A stretch of DNA of 64,000 bases, taken from contig NZ_CP133605.1 in the NCBI RefSeq assembly GCF_031199965.1, forward strand, positions 1,768,501 to 1,832,500, read 5' to 3'. Positions 59,364-64,000 of the stretch are shown piece by piece. Positions within the stretch are counted from its first letter, which is position 1. Each line of letters opens with the position of its first letter. A program made the position numbers and the translations under genes. This DNA comes from Paenibacillus sp. D2_2 (lineage in GTDB: Bacteria; Bacillota; Bacilli; Paenibacillales; Paenibacillaceae). The notes below the pieces were generated by a model. It saw nothing but the letters and a program-made list of their open reading frames with translations. It was not told the origin of the DNA and ran no database searches.

Positions 59364-59981
59364 TTATTTGTTCAGCGCAGCTTCGTAGCGTTTCTCAACT
59401 TCTGCCCAGTTGACTACGTTGAAGAAAGCAGCGATGTAATCAGGACGTTTGTTCTGATATTTCAAATAGTAAGCATGCTCCCATACATCAAGTCCGAGAA
59501 TTGGAGTTTTGCCTTCCATGATAGGTGAATCTTGGTTAGGCAAGCTGTATACGGACAATTTGCCGTTAGCATCTACTGCAAGGAAAGCCCAGCCGCTACC
59601 GAAACGAGTCGTAGCTGCTTTGGAGAAGTCTTCCTTGAATTTGTCAAAGCCACCCAATTCGTTGTTGATTGCGTCAGCGATCTTACCAGAAGGTTGGCCG
59701 CCGCCGTTCGGACCGATTACTTCCCAGAACAGGGAATGGTTAGCATGGCCGCCGCCGTTATTACGAACTGCAGTGCGGATGCTCTCAGGTACGCTGTCCA
59801 AATCAGAGATCAATTCTTCAACGGATTTGGATTGAAGCTCAGGAGCAGATTCCAGAGCAGCGTTCAGGTTAGTTACATACGTATTGTGGTGACGATCATG
59901 GTGAATCATCATTGTTTGTTCATCGATATGAGGTTCGAGTGCATTGTTCGCATAAGGAAGTGCAGGTAATTGATGTGCCAT
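59364..59981 (-). CDS. sodA: Superoxide dismutase, Mn/Fe family
   Basis: 205-residue cytoplasmic SOD. Metal ligands: His27 in [12 protein letters not shown], His in [19 protein letters not shown], and Asp/His in [23 protein letters not shown] before HANHS and the overall pattern favour manganese. The minus-strand ATG follows AGAGAGGATGATTTACCC. Monocistronic, with its own terminator. Confidence 0.95.
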   Translation of the reverse strand: MAHQLPALPYANNALEPHIDEQTMMIHHDRHHNTYVTNLNAALESAPELQSKSVEELISDLDSVPESIRTAVRNNGGGHANHSLFWEVIGPNGGGQPSGKIADAINNELGGFDKFKEDFSKAATTRFGSGWAFLAVDANGKLSVYSLPNQDSPIMEGKTPILGLDVWEHAYYLKYQNKRPDYIAAFFNVVNWAEVEKRYEAALNK

Positions 59982-60212
59982 GGGTAAATCATCCTCTCTA
60001 GTTATTATGTAGCGTCATTTCCGACAGTTATTATTATATAGCTCCTCAGACACTTAGTCAACATATATGTATGGTAAGTATATTAATTCATGGTCTTCCA
60101 TTGACAAAGAGTGATTCGTTCATCATAATGATTTGTCGAATGGGCATTTGGGGTCGCTCATCCATGTATTATGCTTCGAACGAGATTATCTTATAAGCAG
60201 GGGTGAAAAAAA

Positions 60213-60467
60213 GTGGGGATGGGCATCGTTGTCGTAGAGGTATGCACCAATAATCTGATTAGTATGCTTGATCTGGAGCAGTTGGAGGAAGAGTATCCGG
60301 AAATCGCCGTTATGCGGACGGATTGTCTGAATTTCTGCGGGATGTGCCGGGCGAGACCCTATGCAATGGTCAACGGGAACAAGATATTCGCCAAGACATT
60401 GGAGGAATGCCTCCTGCTAATCAAACAGGCGATAGAAGCGGAACTTAAAGAGTTCTATGAAATATAA
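60213..60467 (+). CDS. DUF1450 (YuzB-family) protein
   Basis: 84 residues with the DUF1450 pattern: an N-terminal VVEVCTNNL, YPEIAVMRTDCLNFCGMCRA and PYAMVNGNKIFAKTLEECLL. The CLNFCGMC cysteines suggest metal or Fe-S binding or redox chemistry; thioredoxin-like folds are inferred for the family. GTG 60213 behind GCAGGGGTGAAAAAAA; ATG 60219 is an alternative. It converges with the SufR-like gene across a shared terminator. Confidence 0.78.
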   Translation: MGMGIVVVEVCTNNLISMLDLEQLEEEYPEIAVMRTDCLNFCGMCRARPYAMVNGNKIFAKTLEECLLLIKQAIEAELKEFYEI

Positions 60468-60502
60468 GCTTATGTATGACGAGGATGAACTTTGCATATA
60501 TG

Positions 60503-60548
60503 AAAAACAGACTTCGGAAGCATCTGCTTCCGAAGTCTGTTTTTGAAT
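60503..60548. terminator. Perfect 20-bp bidirectional terminator
   Basis: AAAAACAGACTTCGGAAGCA (60503-60522) and its exact inverse (60525-60544), with A and T runs at the ends. Confidence 0.92.
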
Positions 60549-60560
60549 AACAACTTATCG

Positions 60561-61193
60561 TTATTGCTGTTTATGGATGACGTAGACACAGCGTTTGCCC
60601 TGTTGCACGAGGCATTCCGTTCTTTCAACCTTCGTATCGAGCAGAGTCTCGAACAGCTTCAGTTCGCATTCACAGGCATGATTGTACTGATCGGCGATTT
60701 GCGAGATTGGACAATTATGCTCTTTTAATTCGAAACTGCCGTCTTCGAGAACCGTGCACTCCGTCATATATCCGTTCTCATTTTGAATTTCGGCTAAACG
60801 TCGAACCTTATCGTTGAAATCCTTCCCTTGCATTTCGGACTCATATCTGCCGGTCAGCTTCTCCTTGCGGCGTTCAAATAGCTGATTTACCATCTCATCA
60901 CCAGTCTCTTCAGCCAAGGCATTTAGTAGATCGAGTGTCAGAGTATGGTAGCTCTTGGGAAACATGCCTTCCGCCGTATCCGTTAAGCCATAGACCGCGG
61001 TAGGGCGGCCCATCGTCTGACGGATCATTTTCGATTCAATTAATCCGTCGCGTTCCATAGAGCTAAGATGTCTACGAACGGCCATTTCCGTAATTTGCAG
61101 CTCATTGGTAATTTCTTTGGCGCTGAGGGGACCTGCTGTTTTCATCATATGCAGAATCCGCTCTCGGGTGGATAAATGTTGTTCCTGACTCAT
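60561..61193 (-). CDS. SufR-like winged-helix Fe-S regulator
   Basis: 210 residues. N-terminal winged helix (RERILHMMKTAGPLSAKEIT, ELQITEMAVRRHLSSMERDG) and a C-terminal domain with four spaced Cys: HNCPISQIADQYNHACECEL, then VERTECLVQQGKRCVYVIHK. This spacing resembles SufR-type [4Fe-4S] repressors. The minus-strand ATG follows GGGAGGGCCTGTT. It starts 33 bp after trhO and is probably in the same operon. Confidence 0.83.
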   Translation of the reverse strand: MSQEQHLSTRERILHMMKTAGPLSAKEITNELQITEMAVRRHLSSMERDGLIESKMIRQTMGRPTAVYGLTDTAEGMFPKSYHTLTLDLLNALAEETGDEMVNQLFERRKEKLTGRYESEMQGKDFNDKVRRLAEIQNENGYMTECTVLEDGSFELKEHNCPISQIADQYNHACECELKLFETLLDTKVERTECLVQQGKRCVYVIHKQQ

Positions 61194-61226
61194 AACAGGC
61201 CCTCCCTTGGGTGCGTAGTCGCCTTG

Positions 61227-62114
61227 TTATAGAACTTCCACGGCGTCTTTGCAGGCATCAGAACAGAAACCGTGATGTATCTCTTCACAATCCTCACAAC
61301 AAATATGTTGTAAATTACATACCGGGCAATTGATATAACGATCTTGGGTGGTTCCGCAGTGGTAGCATTTGCCGATGACAATGTCCTCATCAGTCCGGTT
61401 GATCGGAACGGAGATCCGTTCGTCAAATACATAGCATTTGCCATCCCATAGCCGGCCTTGAACCTCGGGGTCCTTGCCATATGTGACGATGCCGCCTTCC
61501 AGTTGGGAGACGTCCTTGAAGCCTTCATTCAGCAGGAAGCCAGTTAACTTCTCGCAGCGTATTCCACCAGTACAATAGGTAAGAATGGTCTTGTCCTTAT
61601 AGTCGCTTAGATTATCGCGAATCCACTCAGGGAACTCACGGAAGGAACCGACCTCGGGACGGATCGCGCCACGGAAGTGTCCGATGTCATATTCGTAATC
61701 GTTGCGTCCATCGATGACCAAGACATCATCGCTCTGCAGCTTCTCGTAGAATTCGGCAGGAGACAGGCGCTTGCCGCTAAGCTTGTTAGGATCAAGCTCA
61801 TGCTCGTAACGGAAGGTAACCAGTTCATTTTTATGACGGACGAACATTTTCTTGAAGGCGTGATGATCGGATTCATCGATCTTGAAGACAGTGTCCTCAA
61901 ATCCAGGGATCGCACGAAAATCATTCATATATTTCTCGGTCTGTTCGACGGTGCCAGATACAGTACCGTTGATACCCTCGCTCGCGATCAGAATGCGGCC
62001 TTTCAAGCCAAGCTCTTTGCAATATTGCAGATGCTCTGCTGTAAAAGTTTCAGGCGAAGCGATCGGTGTAAATTTATAATATAGTAAGATGCGATAGTTT
62101 GTTGTTTGACACAT
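61227..62114 (-). CDS. trhO: Rhodanese-domain tRNA uridine hydroxylase TrhO (YceA family)
   Basis: Family enzyme for oxygen-dependent 5-hydroxylation of tRNA U34. An N-terminal ferredoxin-like domain ([20 protein letters not shown]), the rhodanese domain with catalytic Cys in [20 protein letters not shown], and a C-terminal Cys-rich zinc region ([39 protein letters not shown]) are seen. Start ATG complement 62112-62114 behind AGGGGATGTACTTTTAT; an in-frame ATG at 62126 overlaps that site. Divergent from bshB2. Confidence 0.92.
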   Translation of the reverse strand: MCQTTNYRILLYYKFTPIASPETFTAEHLQYCKELGLKGRILIASEGINGTVSGTVEQTEKYMNDFRAIPGFEDTVFKIDESDHHAFKKMFVRHKNELVTFRYEHELDPNKLSGKRLSPAEFYEKLQSDDVLVIDGRNDYEYDIGHFRGAIRPEVGSFREFPEWIRDNLSDYKDKTILTYCTGGIRCEKLTGFLLNEGFKDVSQLEGGIVTYGKDPEVQGRLWDGKCYVFDERISVPINRTDEDIVIGKCYHCGTTQDRYINCPVCNLQHICCEDCEEIHHGFCSDACKDAVEVL

Positions 62115-62248
62115 ATAAAAGTACATCCCCTGTTTAAGTTATAATAATTTTAAGATTCTTCTGCATTGTAGAGAATTTTGCCGACTTAGTCAATATTAAA
62201 GTATAGTAAGTATGTTAAGAGAACGATCGATGTGGAGGAGAAATGAGG

Positions 62249-62950
62249 ATGAAAAGAAACGTTGGTTTCGTATACGCACATCCGGATGATGAAACTTTTG
62301 GTTGTTCCTTTCTGATCCGACAAATTGCCGATGAGGGAGGGAATCCTGTACTGCTTACAGCTACTCCCGGTAATGCAGGCAAGACGGGACGTCTTGGAGC
62401 GATGACACAGGAGGAGCTAGCGGAGAAGCGTAGAATCGAGTTGCAGCAGGCCGCTGATATTCTTGGTATTACTGAGATTGTTCACCTAGATATGGGGGAT
62501 GGAAAACTGAAGGAAGTGGATCAGGATGTTCTAGCTGCCTATGTAGCGGACTTTCTGCGTAGTCATCAAATCGAGGTGGTCATTACTTTCCCTGAGGATG
62601 GTATCTCCGGGCATGCGGATCATATCGCTATACATCAAGCGGTTAATAAAGTTGTATTCGGAGGCCAGGCTCCTTCTGTGCAGAAGTTGTATTATAATTG
62701 TCTGCGCTCGAAAATAGATGTGGACAGCGCAGCAAGTTTGTTGAGCATCAGCGCAGGTGAGAACTGGCAAGTCAAGCGGGATGCGCTCGCTGCGCATGAA
62801 TCGCAAATCTGGTCGATTGAACGAGTATTCGGAGATCTGCAGCAAGTAGGTCCAGAGTCTTTTGACGAAGAATGTTTCCTGCTCGTCTGGGAACGCGGAG
62901 TATATAATCCGAACAAACAAGAAAAATCGATCTTTGATGATTTAGTATAA
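62249..62950 (+). CDS. bshB2: Bacillithiol biosynthesis deacetylase BshB2-type
   Basis: Zn-dependent PIG-L/LmbE deacetylase that removes acetyl from GlcNAc-malate or acts on bacillithiol conjugates. The metal motif AHPDDETFGCSFLI at the N-terminus and HADHIAIHQAVN are present, with TATPGNAGKTGR. 233 residues. ATG 62249 lies about 8 nt after GGAGGAG; ATG 62243 is closer. BshB1 and BshB2 are hard to separate by reading, but the length and FPEDGISGHADH favour BshB2. Confidence 0.88.
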   Translation: MKRNVGFVYAHPDDETFGCSFLIRQIADEGGNPVLLTATPGNAGKTGRLGAMTQEELAEKRRIELQQAADILGITEIVHLDMGDGKLKEVDQDVLAAYVADFLRSHQIEVVITFPEDGISGHADHIAIHQAVNKVVFGGQAPSVQKLYYNCLRSKIDVDSAASLLSISAGENWQVKRDALAAHESQIWSIERVFGDLQQVGPESFDEECFLLVWERGVYNPNKQEKSIFDDLV

Positions 62951-62960
62951 GTGGGATGAA

Positions 62961-62999
62961 GAAGGCCAGCCTCCGAATTCAGGAGGCTGGCCTTCGTGC
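62961..62999. terminator. Bidirectional terminator between bshB2 and doxX
   Basis: GAAGGCCAGCCTCC (62961-62974) and GGAGGCTGGCCTTC (62982-62995), a perfect 14-bp stem with a 7-nt loop; only a short T-run. Confidence 0.75.
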
Positions 63000-63020
63000 T
63001 GTATGATGCAAGAGCTTCAA

Positions 63021-63563
63021 TTAATGGGCTAAATGTTTCACTTTCATCTTATTGTTTGTTGTGTCATTGATCGTCTTGTCATGGTTCTTCTTGTGGAACA
63101 AGCCGCGGAGGTAAGGGAGCAGGTAGTAGTCGAGTCCGATTTTGCCTGCATTTGCGGCTGCAACGACGACCAGTACTTCAAGCAGGAGCATCTGTGCGTT
63201 AGTGCTCACGGTTCCCGAGAAGAGGAAGGCTGCGTTCATCACGAGCCCCATTAGGGCTGCGAAGGTAGTGAATGTACCGAGAATAAGTCCAAGTCCGACT
63301 AAGAATTCGCCTAAAGGAACGATAATGTTGAAGGCGTTAACTCCTGGAAGAGCCACATGCTGCAGGAAGGTCGCCCACCAAGCTTGAACGGCGGGGTGAT
63401 CACCTGTACTGTTCGCGATCGCCCCATTCAGGAAGCCAGCTGCGTCGAAGCCGCCTGTGAGTTTATGCCAACCGGCCGTAATCCATTGGTAGCCGAGGTA
63501 AACACGGATCACGGTTAATAACCACATTGCCACTTTGTTCGTTCTTAGGAAATTGTTAAACAT
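63021..63563 (-). CDS. DoxX-family membrane protein
   Basis: 180-residue integral membrane protein with four hydrophobic segments: VAMWLLTVIRVYLGYQWITA, FNIIVPLGEFLVGLGLILG, FAALMGLVMNAAFLFSGTVS and MLLLEVLVVVAAANAGKIGL. The GWHKLTGGFDAAGFL block is typical of DoxX/DoxD. Members are linked to sulphur oxidation or thiol/redox stress, and this one lies near bshB2, trhO and sodA. Start at ATG complement 63561-63563 behind GAGGAGTGATTAAT. Confidence 0.87.
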   Translation of the reverse strand: MFNNFLRTNKVAMWLLTVIRVYLGYQWITAGWHKLTGGFDAAGFLNGAIANSTGDHPAVQAWWATFLQHVALPGVNAFNIIVPLGEFLVGLGLILGTFTTFAALMGLVMNAAFLFSGTVSTNAQMLLLEVLVVVAAANAGKIGLDYYLLPYLRGLFHKKNHDKTINDTTNNKMKVKHLAH

Positions 63564-63710
63564 ATTAATCACTCCTCAATTGGATTTGTTAATGTTTGGA
63601 TGATCATCTTTGATGATTTTATTATAAGTGATATTTTTCACAATACTTGTGATTTAAATCACAAATAATTAAATTATGGTAATTAAAATTTGAAATAAAA
63701 TGAAGGAGAT

Positions 63711-63752
63711 TAAAAAGCCCGATGCTTGGAGGTTCATCATCCATCATCGGGC
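63711..63752 (-). terminator. Terminator after the polysaccharide deacetylase gene
   Basis: On the minus strand GCCCGATG (63745-63752) pairs with CATCGGGC (63717-63724), followed by TTTTTA. Confidence 0.75.
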
Positions 63753-63774
63753 CTGCTATGGTTCAGTCAATAAC

Positions 63775-64000
63775 TTAATGATTCACTTGAATATGCTGTT
63801 TGGGAGAAGCCTTGTGAGTGAGCAGCTCAGAGACAGTAACGAAGGAGAAGCCTCTCTTTTTCAACTCAGGTAAAATCACTTTTAGCGCTTCAGGGGTCTG
63901 TGAGCCGTGGTAAACAAAATCATGCATGAGCACAATATCCCCATTGCGGGCATTATCCAGCACTTTGCGTACAATTTTGTTCACGCCGGGAGAAGCCCAA
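63775..64000 (-). CDS. Polysaccharide deacetylase (NodB family), 3' part only
   Basis: The last 74 codons of a minus-strand gene that enters from beyond the window. It reads ASPGVNKIVRKVLDNARNGD, IVLMHDFVYHGSQTPEALKV, ILPELKKRGFSFVTVSELL, the C-terminal block of NodB-type carbohydrate esterase 4 enzymes (LMHD motif). The metal-binding residues lie outside the window. Such proteins deacetylate peptidoglycan or other wall glycans. Confidence 0.87.
   Translation of the reverse strand, partial: WASPGVNKIVRKVLDNARNGDIVLMHDFVYHGSQTPEALKVILPELKKRGFSFVTVSELLTHKASPKQHIQVNH

Overview
The window is a contiguous chromosomal segment of an endospore-forming, low-to-moderate GC Bacillota, most likely Paenibacillus or a close relative. 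The grounds are a division/cell-wall (dcw) cluster running directly into spoIIGA-sigE-sigG and the ylm/sepF/divIVA block, a T-box in front of ileS, a PyrR-type pyr attenuator, LL-diaminopimelate aminotransferase, bacillithiol deacetylase, and YteA, CotD and YjcZ-like sporulation proteins. Assignments rest on motif recognition only; no database search was possible.

Layout. 1-9.8 kb: murD, spoVE/ftsW, murG, murB, murA, divIB, ftsA, ftsZ. 10-13.7 kb: a Spo0A-type promoter, spoIIGA, sigE, sigG, ylmC. 13.7-21.2 kb: pgeF, ylmE, sepF, ylmG, ylmH, divIVA and a T-box-controlled IleS2-type ileS. 21.5-27.7 kb: a DUF5665 membrane protein convergent with yteA, lspA-rluD, dapL, and a TetR/ABC-2 permease pair with two palindromic operators. 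27.9-36.9 kb: pyrR-B-C-carA-carB-F-E behind one attenuator; pyrP, pyrK and pyrD are absent. 37-47 kb: a small anchored protein, an SLH-GH18 glycosidase and a five-gene cassette (ATPase, HlyD-like lipoprotein, FtsX-like permease, second ATPase, solute-binding lipoprotein). 47-50 kb: four tRNA genes and small sporulation-type genes. 49.7-57.5 kb: ung, an eight-repeat Big_2 protein, an MBL hydrolase with a LexA-like box, DUF3006, a shortened DinB protein, manA, a ROK kinase and a LacI regulator. 57.6-64 kb: a POT peptide transporter and a redox/thiol group (sodA, DUF1450, SufR-like regulator, trhO, bshB2, doxX), ending in a truncated polysaccharide deacetylase.

Two things cut across the window. 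First, about nineteen genes, including essential ones and the initiator tRNA, carry single-base indels, nearly all 1-nt losses in short homopolymers. This is the signature of an unpolished consensus, so I treat these genes as intact and give repaired spans. Second, a family of non-coding repeats with imperfect terminal inverted repeats (about GTTCAAAAAGTCCGGTTTTC) occurs as three long and several short copies between genes. One copy lies inside the 5' leader of the spoIIGA operon and another supplies the stop codon of divIVA. This MITE-like family, the LexA-like box before the MBL gene, the Asp-to-Asn change in SpoIIGA and the five-gene ABC cassette are the most interesting items.
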